Assembly: GCA_011369465.1 (NCBI GenBank)
Contig: DRQG01000161.1
Coordinates: 1-61,653 of the forward strand
Direction of reading: 5' to 3'
Length of the DNA: 61,653 bases
Source: Caldithrix abyssi
GTDB lineage: Bacteria; Calditrichota; Calditrichia; Calditrichales; Calditrichaceae
The notes below the pieces were generated by a model that was not told the DNA's origin, searched no databases, and worked only from the letters and a program-made list of their open reading frames with translations. Every line of letters begins with the position of its first letter. The stretch's first letter is position 1. Made by a program: the position numbers and the translations under genes. This document shows positions 34,814 through 42,499 of this stretch, piece by piece.

Positions 34814-35410
34814 CTAAAACTTCACCTTGGGCGCTTTTTCCGCGCCGGCTTCGGCCTGAAAATACATTTTCTTTTCGAAGCCGAACATGGCCGCGATAAT
34901 GTTGGAAGGGAAACGACGGATGGATGTATTATATTTTTGCACCGCTTCATTGAAGCGTTTACGTTCCACGGCAATGCGGTTTTCCGTACCTTCCAGCTGG
35001 GTTTGCAGATCGCCAAATCGTTTATCGGCCTTTAAATCGGGATATCGCTCCACGACCACCATCAGACGCTGCAAGGCCGAACTAAGGGCGGATTGGGCCT
35101 GCTGGAATTTGGCAAAAGCCTGCGGATTGTTGAGGATTTCCGGTCCCACATTGATTTGGCCGCCTACTTTAGACCGGGCTTCCACTACCCCCTGCAGGGT
35201 TTCTTTTTCGTGTTTGGCGTAGCCCTTTACCACCTCCACCAGATTGGGAATCAGATCGGCGCGGCGTTGATAAACATTTTCCACCTGCGCCCAGCGCTGG
35301 TTGACTTCCTCTTCCATGGTAACAAAATTATTGTAAGCATTTTTGAACGTAACAAAAACGATGACCAGCAGCAGAACAATAATTCCGCCGACAATGTAGC
35401 TTTTTTTCAT
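34814..35410 (-). CDS. LemA family protein
   Basis: 198 residues from the Met at 35410 (MKKSYIVGG), chosen because GGAG lies nine bases upstream; the Met three codons earlier is too close to it. One N-terminal membrane span (about 4-23) is followed by a four-helix LemA domain: YNNFVTMEEEVNQRWAQVENVYQRRADLIPNLVEVVKGYAKHE at about 26-68 is diagnostic. The end (GFEKKMYFQAEAGAEKAPKVKF) is also typical. LemA proteins are inner-membrane anchored with the helices outside; function is not well known. Adjacent TPM genes are a frequent partner set. Confidence 0.95.
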   Translation of the reverse strand: MKKSYIVGGIIVLLLVIVFVTFKNAYNNFVTMEEEVNQRWAQVENVYQRRADLIPNLVEVVKGYAKHEKETLQGVVEARSKVGGQINVGPEILNNPQAFAKFQQAQSALSSALQRLMVVVERYPDLKADKRFGDLQTQLEGTENRIAVERKRFNEAVQKYNTSIRRFPSNIIAAMFGFEKKMYFQAEAGAEKAPKVKF

Positions 35411-35493
35411 TCTATGCATCTCCGTATTATTTTAACTGTAAGATAACCGAATTATAGAAAACGTTTCCAGCCGGGAATTGTTTCGTAAAAGAT

Positions 35494-36327
35494 TTATTTA
35501 TATATCATCGCCGAAAGGTAACCCACCACCTGACTGCGCTCGCCGGTAACATCGCCGGAGTTGCGATAAATGAGCACTTTGGATTTATTGGCGCCCAGGT
35601 TGCGGCAGGCTTTCATCATCGCGATGACCGGACCGCCGCCGCACATTTCGCACAGCCCGCGCTGCAGGTCCTCCTCCAGCCTGTCCTCGTCAAAATTATT
35701 GATGTGTTCAACCACCACATTATCCAACACGTTAGCCTTATCGCTGCTATGATAGTGCGATAAATCGGAGCTGGCCACAATGAGCGCCTGTTTGCCTTTC
35801 AACAGCTCCGTTAGAGCATCAGCCAGAACCATGATATTGGCATGATCCTGATTACCCATCACAATCGCTATCAGGCGGAAATCCCCAAGCACATGCTGTA
35901 AAAAAGGCAGCTGCACTTCCAGAGAATGCTCGTCGCCTTCGTGACCGATAGACGAATAAATCAGATTGGGATGTTTATTGGCCAGTTCCCGGGCCAATTC
36001 TTTATGAACGGGAATATCCCCCAGCGGCGTTCGATAGGCGTCGCCGTCATAGACCGATATTTCTTCGAAATAAACGTGATGGCTGGGCGCAATGACCACC
36101 ACTACCTCAAATTCACGATCTACAATCTGTCTGTATGAACGCGCAGCCACGCCTCCGGAATACATATATCCGGCGTGCGGCGACACCAGGCCGTAAACCC
36201 GGTTTACAATTTCCATTTGTGTCGCTGATTCCAGATAAATGGCCACTTCCCGTTCCAGGGTTTCCTTCTTACCGGAGTAAAACAAACCGGCTACGCCGGG
36301 CTTTCTTATGGTTAGTGCTTTCTGCAT
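35494..36327 (-). CDS. MEMO1-family protein (AmmeMemoRadiSam system protein B type)
   Basis: 277 residues of the MEMO fold, related to class II extradiol dioxygenases. The metal-site histidines seem present: SPHAGYMYSGGVAA near 48, IAPSHHVYF near 78, and DEHSLEVQLPFLQ near 131, with SSDLSHYH near 186. In bacteria this protein usually occurs with AMMECR1 and a radical SAM protein; neither of those partners is here, although an unrelated radical SAM gene lies next to it. The reaction is unknown. Cytoplasmic, no signal peptide. Confidence 0.93.
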   Translation of the reverse strand: MQKALTIRKPGVAGLFYSGKKETLEREVAIYLESATQMEIVNRVYGLVSPHAGYMYSGGVAARSYRQIVDREFEVVVVIAPSHHVYFEEISVYDGDAYRTPLGDIPVHKELARELANKHPNLIYSSIGHEGDEHSLEVQLPFLQHVLGDFRLIAIVMGNQDHANIMVLADALTELLKGKQALIVASSDLSHYHSSDKANVLDNVVVEHINNFDEDRLEEDLQRGLCEMCGGGPVIAMMKACRNLGANKSKVLIYRNSGDVTGERSQVVGYLSAMIYK

Positions 36328-36383
36328 CTCTAAAATCTCTTAGGGTTTAAAATGAAATTTTTTAATAGTTTAATCTAAAAACT

Positions 36384-37700
36384 TTAGTATTGCAATATTT
36401 CATTCAGAATCCTATGACCTTTGTCAATTTTGCTCATACAATGGCGCATCATATCCGCTTCAAAATCTTCATTGGTCTCATAAACCCGACCGAAAACGGC
36501 TTTCCAGATAGCGGCTTTTTCCATACATAGATAAAAAAACACCTTGTCATGCCACTGCGTAAAAGAATGGTACATCTGTCGGAATTTACGGATTTTTATG
36601 TCGTCCGAATACGTCAGTTTACCGTGCGGATCGGTAACAAAATCCATCTGCAATATTTTTGACGTTATACCCCTTTTACGAATTTTCTTAATCACCGGTT
36701 TAATAAAAGTGACCGAGCCAAAAGAAATGAACAGAACGTCCTGTGGTCGAAACATCTCTTGCAAACGCCGGGCTATATCCGGATAATCCCGTTCCCATCC
36801 GTCATAATAAATGATAGGATGGAAATGAAAAGCCACTTTTATACCCCGTTCGGCTACGGCTCGCGCGGCGTTTAAACGTTCATCGAGGCCGGCAGTAAAA
36901 TGCTCCTCGCGATCGATGATGATTTGCGGATTGAGCGACCAGCTTAATACTATGTTGGGCGGCACCCGGTTTTGCAGAAAATAATCCACCTTATCCGATT
37001 TGGTTTTAAACTCCAACAGCACGTTCGGATGTTTGCGGGCAAAAACCGTCAGATCATCCAACATGCCGTTACGGTTGCCCCACACCAGGGAGTCCGATGA
37101 CTGCCCCGTACCGATGTGGTAAAACCGGCCGGGATCGATGGGAATCTGTTCCAGTTTTTTGGCCAGTTCCGCGTCAAACACGTAACGGTCGCTATAAAAC
37201 GTTTGGATGGTGCAATAGCTGCATCCGAAGGCGCAGCTTTCTACGGCGTCGATCGTGCGCAGATTGCAGCACACCGTTTTTTCCGAGGCCACCGGACACC
37301 AGCCGAAAATCTGTTTATCGCTTTTTTCCAAAACCAGCGGTTTCTTTTCTGCATGCGGTTTGGGCAGGAAAGTTACATCGGAATAGTGTTTCGGTCGGTT
37401 TTTAAGCTCCGTCATATAGCTGCGCAAGACCTTTAGAAACGCCTTTTTATCGGTTTTGATCGTATCATCAGACCACTTTTTGCCAAACTGATTTTCCACC
37501 CACAAACGGAAAGCGTCTTTATTCCCGTTCCACATTTCCAGGTCGCGGCAGGCCTCTACCGTTTGACGAAATTCCTGAAACGTAAAACGAAAACGATGGG
37601 CCAGGTCCAATAAAAATTCCCGCTGCGTTTCATCCAGATATTTATATAAGGAAAGAGAGGTAAACCGTTCTGTTTTTTCTTCATACCGCACTGTCTTCAT
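36384..37700 (-). CDS. Spore-photoproduct-lyase-like radical SAM protein
   Basis: 438 residues from the ATG at 37700 (GGAG eight bases upstream); a GTG nine bases earlier is less likely. The radical SAM cluster motif is C-x3-C-x2-C in ESCAFGCSYCTIQ at about 156-163, as in the SPL family, and three further Cys precede it (GWCPVASEKTVCC, 135-145). The barrel continues through NVLLEFKTKSDKVDYF, PNIVLSWSLNPQ and KVAFHFHPIIYYDGWE. SPL proper repairs the thymine spore photoproduct and needs a Cys about 43 residues after the cluster; none is found there (the next Cys is in FYLCMEK). So a different or altered reaction is likely. Confidence 0.85.
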   Translation of the reverse strand: MKTVRYEEKTERFTSLSLYKYLDETQREFLLDLAHRFRFTFQEFRQTVEACRDLEMWNGNKDAFRLWVENQFGKKWSDDTIKTDKKAFLKVLRSYMTELKNRPKHYSDVTFLPKPHAEKKPLVLEKSDKQIFGWCPVASEKTVCCNLRTIDAVESCAFGCSYCTIQTFYSDRYVFDAELAKKLEQIPIDPGRFYHIGTGQSSDSLVWGNRNGMLDDLTVFARKHPNVLLEFKTKSDKVDYFLQNRVPPNIVLSWSLNPQIIIDREEHFTAGLDERLNAARAVAERGIKVAFHFHPIIYYDGWERDYPDIARRLQEMFRPQDVLFISFGSVTFIKPVIKKIRKRGITSKILQMDFVTDPHGKLTYSDDIKIRKFRQMYHSFTQWHDKVFFYLCMEKAAIWKAVFGRVYETNEDFEADMMRHCMSKIDKGHRILNEILQY

Positions 37701-37880
37701 TAAACACACTCCGATTTTGACGTGTGCAAATATAACAGAAACGGCAGGCTAAATAAAGAGTTTTGAAAATTATATCCGGCTCAAAGGTATTCTGAAAAGA
37801 CAAATATGGTGTAAACGCCTCAAAACCCGCAGGGCTCCAACCCGGCAAAGCTAGAGCATATCCGTACATTACATCCTGTT

Positions 37881-38366
37881 TTATTTATACTTATAAAAAT
37901 ATAGCGTTGCCGCTGAGAAAACTGTCAGGGTCTGGAAAAAGAACAGCAAAAACCAGACGCCGCCGCTCAGATTTCCATTCTGATACTGGCTGAAAACCAA
38001 TCCCATAAAAACAATGGAAACACACCAGGAAACGACCGCGCCCCCGGACATGTTGAATTCCTGTTTTTCATCAAGCACTTGTTCCTTTTTTTGAGCGTCG
38101 GCTATCATCAGCCAGTACATATAAATAAGAGCAAATGGCAAAATGATCAGTTCCCATAAATGCAAACGGATAACGGTTGCCGGCATTATAATGGAAAGTA
38201 CGAGGCCGGCCAGGCCGCAGATCGTACCCAGCACATTGGTGGTTACGAACAGAGTCTCGTTCATTCTTAAGTATTTCCTTAACCCACTTCGGGGAATGAT
38301 AATTGCCGCGATAACCGCCGCCAGTATAACGACAATCAAAATGATTTTTATAGTCTTCTCTTCCAT
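37881..38366 (-). CDS. Four-span membrane protein paired with an XRE regulator
   Basis: 161 residues with about four membrane spans (near 7-24, 42-65, 70-90 and 110-160 as two helices). I recognise no enzyme motif. It starts 12 bases after the stop of the XRE regulator gene with a strong AAGGAGT ribosome site, so the two form one operon. Such small regulator plus membrane-protein pairs occur widely and are thought to sense membrane or antibiotic stress, but that is an inference from context. Confidence 0.8.
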   Translation of the reverse strand: MEEKTIKIILIVVILAAVIAAIIIPRSGLRKYLRMNETLFVTTNVLGTICGLAGLVLSIIMPATVIRLHLWELIILPFALIYMYWLMIADAQKKEQVLDEKQEFNMSGGAVVSWCVSIVFMGLVFSQYQNGNLSGGVWFLLFFFQTLTVFSAATLYFYKYK

Positions 38367-38378
38367 TTGGGGACTCCT

Positions 38379-38600
38379 TTATGATAAGGGTTGCTCTTCA
38401 TCAATGATAAAAAAAACATCTTCCAGCGGTTTGTTAAAAAAACGCGCCAGACGCAGGGCCAGCAAAGTGGAAGGCATGTAGCGGCCGCGTTCCAGTGATA
38501 TGATGGTCTGCCGCGAAACGCCAATCGCTTTGGCCAGGGCCTCCTGTGTCATATTGCCATTTTGAATGCGTAATATTTTAAGATTATTACCCAATTTCAT
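38379..38600 (-). CDS. XRE-family transcriptional regulator (short Cro/CI type)
   Basis: 73 residues, almost all helix-turn-helix: NLKILRIQNGNMTQEALAKAIGVSRQTIISLERGRYMPS, then a short C-terminal helix (LALRLARFFNKPLEDVFFI). This is the small YgzD/YozG-like type. It is probably the repressor of its own operon: two palindromic sites and a sigma-70 promoter lie directly upstream (38627-38708). AAGGAAATC serves as ribosome site. Confidence 0.93.
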   Translation of the reverse strand: MKLGNNLKILRIQNGNMTQEALAKAIGVSRQTIISLERGRYMPSTLLALRLARFFNKPLEDVFFIIDEEQPLS

Positions 38601-38626
38601 CGCTTTTGATTTCCTTGTTTTGTTTC

Positions 38627-38644
38627 TGTAAAGCTTGCTTTACA
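38627..38644. promoter_or_regulatory. Operator 1, perfect palindrome TGTAAAGC-TT-GCTTTACA
   Basis: An 18-base perfect inverted repeat placed between the -10 box (38648-38653) and the start of the XRE gene, covering the expected transcription start. A regulator bound here would block transcription. The likely binder is the XRE protein encoded just downstream. Confidence 0.7.
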
Positions 38645-38647
38645 TGA

Positions 38648-38675
38648 AAGATACGAAATTATTTTTGTATGTCAA
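38648..38675 (-). promoter_or_regulatory. Sigma-70-type promoter of the XRE operon
   Basis: On the minus strand: -35 TTGACA (38675-38670), 16-base spacer, -10 TATCTT (38653-38648). The predicted start of transcription is near 38641, inside operator 1, and about 40 bases before the XRE start codon. Confidence 0.7.
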
Positions 38676-38690
38676 GTGTTTTTTACATTT

Positions 38691-38708
38691 TGTTTAGCGT
38701 GCTTTACA
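38691..38708. promoter_or_regulatory. Operator 2, TGTTTAGC-GT-GCTTTACA
   Basis: An imperfect copy of operator 1 centred 64 bases upstream of it, about six helical turns, on the far side of the -35 box. The half-site GCTTTACA is identical to that in operator 1. The spacing suits co-operative or looped binding. Confidence 0.55.
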
Positions 38709-38741
38709 TATATCAAAAAATAGTTTTTTTCATAAAGGGAA

Positions 38742-38774
38742 AAACCTTCCTGGTCTCTTAGACCCGGAAGGTTT
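38742..38774. repeat. Strong hairpin in the divergent XRE/lipoprotein gap
   Basis: AAACCTTCC-T-GGTCT at 38742-38756 pairs with AGACC-C-GGAAGGTTT at 38760-38774 around a 3-base loop: a nearly perfect stem. It lies upstream of both neighbouring genes, so it is not a simple terminator; it may be a dispersed palindrome or part of the 5' leader of the plus-strand lipoprotein gene. With the operators it is the whole visible content of the 306-base gap 38601-38906. Confidence 0.6.
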
Positions 38775-38906
38775 AAGGAGCCGTCCAACAGGATGGAATC
38801 ATTCAAAGAAAGCCACCACATCTTAATTTTGTCTTAACAATTATTTCCAACTTCAATCGTTATGAAGTAAATTGTATTAATCACTTTCTTGAATAAGGAT
38901 CGCATC

Positions 38907-39734
38907 ATGTCACCCAAAATGTTTTTCATTCTTTTTATTGTATTTTATTTATTCGCCTGTAAACCGCAGCAACCGTCCAACTGGCTAGTGCTCAGCAAAG
39001 AAGATGTCTCCGCCGGTGCCTATCATACCCGTCACGCGGAAATTTTCGGTAAATACGCCCCCGGGTACAACAAATTTATTTTACAGGGCATCGATAAAGC
39101 CCAGTCCACGGCACCCGACGGCGGCGGCTATTTTACGGGTATCAAAGCAGTGCCTACGGAATCGCCCATCGGCTACACGCTTAAGCTGGGAAATCATGCC
39201 CTGCTCGATCCCCCGCGCACCACCAGCTATTGCAGCGGTTCATCGTATGCAGCGTTTATCGAAGGATTGAATCTGATCTTTGGTGATTCACTTGTTCAAC
39301 TGGATTCCACCCGTTACGAGGCGCTGCGCATGCAGGAAGCGGACGGCGGACGGCGTGAGGATCACGTTAAATTTTGGGGCTGGTGGAATGCCGACGGATA
39401 CGGCAATCATTTCGCGCTGGTACAGTACAGCGGGATGGGCGAAGTGGTTAAGCCGCAGGAGGCTCGTTCCGGAGACTTTATGAATATTTCCTGGAAAAGC
39501 GGCATAGGGCATTCGGTGGTTTTTCTGGGATGGTACAAAGCAGAGGACGGCACAAAAAACGTGGTGTACTGGTCCAGTCAAAAGGGAACCAACGGCATGG
39601 GTGATCAGATTGTACCTCTCAGCCGCATCAAGGAAGTGATGATCGTACGGTTGACCAAACCGCAGAAGCTGTTTACCTTTGATGTGGATGCACCGGTGAA
39701 TACAGAGGTGAAGGGATTTGAGATCGACTGGTAA
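38907..39734 (+). CDS. Lipoprotein with a possible Cys/His (NlpC/CHAP-like) catalytic pair
   Basis: 275 residues from the ATG at 38907, which has AAGGAT six bases upstream; a TTG 18 bases earlier is rejected. A lipoprotein signal ends in LFAC (Cys18). No family is certain. Cys109 in TTSYCSGSSYAAFIEGL and His202 in SGIGHSVVFLGWY are arranged as in papain-like amidases of the NlpC/P60 or CHAP kind, where a Cys on a helix start meets a His on a following strand. A role in cell-wall or peptide cleavage is therefore possible. It stands alone, between the XRE pair and a MITE-like element. Confidence 0.72.
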   Translation: MSPKMFFILFIVFYLFACKPQQPSNWLVLSKEDVSAGAYHTRHAEIFGKYAPGYNKFILQGIDKAQSTAPDGGGYFTGIKAVPTESPIGYTLKLGNHALLDPPRTTSYCSGSSYAAFIEGLNLIFGDSLVQLDSTRYEALRMQEADGGRREDHVKFWGWWNADGYGNHFALVQYSGMGEVVKPQEARSGDFMNISWKSGIGHSVVFLGWYKAEDGTKNVVYWSSQKGTNGMGDQIVPLSRIKEVMIVRLTKPQKLFTFDVDAPVNTEVKGFEIDW

Positions 39735-39755
39735 AAAATATAAATAAGGAAAGGT

Positions 39756-39905
39756 CGCACCTATCCAAAATAGTAATTTTATTTTCCTGTTCCTTTTTGT
39801 TACAGCGACGAAAAAGAAATTGCCTGTCCGCAATAGCGCAAATAAGATAAGTTGACAAATAGTGTTATTAAGATGAAAAGATAATTCCTATTTTGGACAA
39901 GTAAA
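39756..39905. mobile_element. MITE-like element, copy C (short, no target duplication seen)
   Basis: A 150-base relative of the elements at 1861-2071 and 5967-6171. The left end reads CACCTATCCAAAATAG and the inward right end TACTTGTCCAAAATAG. It shares AATAGTGTTAT near its right end with copy A. The central C/G-rich hairpin is missing and the flanks do not repeat, so it is an older or deleted copy. It fills the gap between the convergent lipoprotein and ABC ATPase genes. Confidence 0.6.
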
Positions 39906-39917
39906 TAGTTAATTCAT

Positions 39918-40973
39918 TTATAATCTCTTGCCGCTTTTTTTATCAAAAAAATATATTTTGTCTTCTTTAAAGCCGATAAAGATGCGCTCGCCCGGGTGTA
40001 TCGCCTCTGTGGAAGGGAAACGAGCCGTAATATGACAGGTTTTAATTTTTAAGCGGGCAAGTACATGATCTCCTAAAAGTTCTACCAACTCCACATAGGC
40101 CGGTAATCCGGATTGCGAATCTGCCATATAGATATGTTCCGGCCGTACGCCCATAATTAACTGTTTCCCTGTTGATTCGGAAAGCGGATATTGTAGAACG
40201 GTTTCCATCCCGTCTATGATCACCCGACCTTTTTCGGAATACACATCCATAAAATTCATAGCCGGGCTGCCGATAAAACCCGCCACAAACATATTTTTAG
40301 GATAATTGTACACTCGTAATGGCTCATCGGCTTGTTGTATGTAGCCCTTATTCATCACAACTATGCGCTGGCCCATGGTCATCGCTTCTATCTGATCATG
40401 GGTTACATAGACCATCGTTGTCTCCAACCTTTGGTGCAGTTTTTTTATTTCAATGCGCATCTGTACTCGTAGTTTGGCATCCAGATTGGACAACGGTTCA
40501 TCAAAGAGAAATACTTTGGGTTTACGCACAATGGCTCTTCCCAAAGCCACCCGCTGCCGCTGGCCGCCGGATAGTGCTTTCGGTTTGCGGGAAAGCAACT
40601 CTTTCAAACTTAGTATTTCTGCCGCTTCTTCCACACGTTGTTGTATTTCCGGTTTGGAAAATTTCCGCATTTTCAAACCAAAAGCCATGTTCTCAAAAAC
40701 CGTCATGTGCGGATACAAAGCATAATTCTGAAATACCATTGCTATGTCGCGGTCTTTGGGCGCAATATCGGTAACATCCTTTTGGTCGATAAACACGCGA
40801 CCGGATGTGGGCATCTCCAGACCAGCCAGGATTCGCAAAGTAGTTGATTTTCCACAACCCGACGGCCCGACAAACACACAAAATTCACCATCCGCAATAT
40901 CCAGAGATATGTCTGTTAATACTTCGGTTTGACCAAAAGTCTTTGTTATATTCTGAAACTGAACTTCTGCCAT
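39918..40973 (-). CDS. ABC sugar-transporter ATPase (MsmK/UgpC/MalK type)
   Basis: 351 residues from the Met at 40973 (MAEVQFQNITKTFGQ), with AAGG five bases upstream; a longer frame from 41018 overlaps the parvulin gene. Walker A GPSGCGKST near 37-45, signature LSGGQRQRVALGRA near 132, Walker B VFLFDEPLSNLDAKLR near 153, and the C-terminal TOBE/MalK regulatory domain with GVRPEHI near 285. These ATPases drive binding-protein-dependent uptake of oligosaccharides and are often shared by several permeases. The matching permeases are about 20 kb upstream at 60419-61653. Confidence 0.95.
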   Translation of the reverse strand: MAEVQFQNITKTFGQTEVLTDISLDIADGEFCVFVGPSGCGKSTTLRILAGLEMPTSGRVFIDQKDVTDIAPKDRDIAMVFQNYALYPHMTVFENMAFGLKMRKFSKPEIQQRVEEAAEILSLKELLSRKPKALSGGQRQRVALGRAIVRKPKVFLFDEPLSNLDAKLRVQMRIEIKKLHQRLETTMVYVTHDQIEAMTMGQRIVVMNKGYIQQADEPLRVYNYPKNMFVAGFIGSPAMNFMDVYSEKGRVIIDGMETVLQYPLSESTGKQLIMGVRPEHIYMADSQSGLPAYVELVELLGDHVLARLKIKTCHITARFPSTEAIHPGERIFIGFKEDKIYFFDKKSGKRL

Positions 40974-40998
40974 GTTGCCTTTTACCTGTTGTACATTA

Positions 40999-42498
40999 TC
41001 AAAACCGAGCCGGTACAAACATCCGTATCGGATGTTCCCATTCGATCCTTTTCGCTTCTGCGGTTATCAGCGAATCATTCAAGATGATTTGCAGCTGCGG
41101 ATTATGTTGCAGTAAATCGGCGTGCAATTCCCTGGCCGCGTAATACAGTTTATAATGATCCGGACTGATCATTCCCGGAAGAACGCTTGACGGTTTGGCC
41201 GCTGAGGAACGTGTATTACCGGTCTGTTTATAATATTCTTCTACATCAGAAGGTAGAACGAACGTTTTATAAGCTTTCTCCAAGTAGTAATTATAGGCCC
41301 GCTCCCTCAGATAGGCAAGCACAACCGAATCCGCATAAGCGGTTTGATGGTAATTGTGCTGCACTGCCATTTCAAAAAGGAAATCATCGCGAATCATCCT
41401 GCCAACGTCTTCTTTAAAGCGATTTATAGAGGATATCCGCGGTCGTTTTTCCGGTGGTAGTATTTCCAGACGCTGAACAAAATCGCCTACTGTCCAGTTT
41501 TGATCATAGCTTTCCATAAAAGAACGTTGTAATAATTTATCGTTCAGGTTGGCTAAAATATCTAAATAATCATCCGTTAAGTACCGTTCTGTAAAAGTAT
41601 GCCTGTTTCGTGCTTCACTGTCCAGTCCCAGTTTTTCGGCTACAATGAGAAAGGTTCCGCTTTTTACACGAATATCCAGCGGTTCCAGCAACTTTTTAAG
41701 ATATGCACCCGCGGCTTGCCGCTCTTTCCGTCTTAGCAGCTTTTTTTTGATTTGTGAACCCATGGATGCAAAAACGGTTTCGTTAGGGATAAAATTGTAA
41801 TACGCCGCTTCCACTTTAAGCAAATGAAATCCGAAACGGCTCTGTACGGGCTGCGATACGCGTCCCGGCGATAAGGCCCAGGCCGCTTGTTCCAATGGTT
41901 CTTCAAGTTCACCCCAATTAACCAGCCCAAGGTTGGCCGGCCGGCCGGTTTTCGGATCGTATTCCGGAAAAATGCGCATAGCCAGCGAGTCAAAATCCGC
42001 TCCTGCTTCCAACTCTTTATAAACGCGGCGGGCTTCCTGTTCCGAAGAGAAAAACAGATGCTTTACCTGTAAACGGCGGGACATTTTTGCAAAAGCATTA
42101 CGTAATTCAGACTCGCTAACCCGGATGGCGTTTTTTACCTTGCTTACATAAAACTGACGAATAGCCGCTTCCCGTCGTTTGTAATTTAGCTCCCGGGCAA
42201 AGGGATTGCGCCTATCCAGGCCTTCCTGCTGCGCCCGCTTTGCTGCCAGTATTTTATCCAGGAGCTCTGTTACATATTCGTGCAGGCCTTTCCGACCCTT
42301 TTTATATGAGGGGAAAGCCGGATCGAGCGAATAGGCAATTCGCAACTGCCCTAAGGTGATCCGCTCATCTTCCACCTGCGCAACAACATTTTGCGATGGA
42401 AGATTTTTTTGGGATTGAGTACAAGCAAACAAAACAGCCGCCGTAACCAGCGTTAGATACAGAGGACCTGCTTTTTTTATTCGAAACAAATGAAACAT
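40999..42498 (-). CDS. Parvulin-type peptidyl-prolyl isomerase lipoprotein (SurA/PrsA-like)
   Basis: 499 residues. Lipoprotein signal ending LFAC near residue 26. A SurA-type N-terminal helical region (about 35-145) is followed by a parvulin domain at about 140-235: LQVKHLFFSSEQEARRVYKEL, then DFDSLAMRIFPEYDPKTG, LGLVNWGEL and FGFHLLKVEAAYY. The last half is helical and not recognised. It would fold exported proteins at the inner face of the outer membrane. It sits inside the glycan locus, one base after the GH2 stop, which suggests help for the large secreted enzymes or barrel proteins of the operon. Confidence 0.88.
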   Translation of the reverse strand: MFHLFRIKKAGPLYLTLVTAAVLFACTQSQKNLPSQNVVAQVEDERITLGQLRIAYSLDPAFPSYKKGRKGLHEYVTELLDKILAAKRAQQEGLDRRNPFARELNYKRREAAIRQFYVSKVKNAIRVSESELRNAFAKMSRRLQVKHLFFSSEQEARRVYKELEAGADFDSLAMRIFPEYDPKTGRPANLGLVNWGELEEPLEQAAWALSPGRVSQPVQSRFGFHLLKVEAAYYNFIPNETVFASMGSQIKKKLLRRKERQAAGAYLKKLLEPLDIRVKSGTFLIVAEKLGLDSEARNRHTFTERYLTDDYLDILANLNDKLLQRSFMESYDQNWTVGDFVQRLEILPPEKRPRISSINRFKEDVGRMIRDDFLFEMAVQHNYHQTAYADSVVLAYLRERAYNYYLEKAYKTFVLPSDVEEYYKQTGNTRSSAAKPSSVLPGMISPDHYKLYYAARELHADLLQHNPQLQIILNDSLITAEAKRIEWEHPIRMFVPARF

Positions 42499-42499
42499 T

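Noticed and set aside
38889-38906. A TTG start for the lipoprotein
   Set aside because: The ATG at 38907 has a well-placed AAGGAT site and gives a normal lipoprotein signal; the TTG lies in front of that site.
39756-39905. A full-length MITE copy with target duplication
   Set aside because: The ends match the family but the flanking nine bases differ on the two sides and the central hairpin is absent, so it is listed as a degenerate copy.
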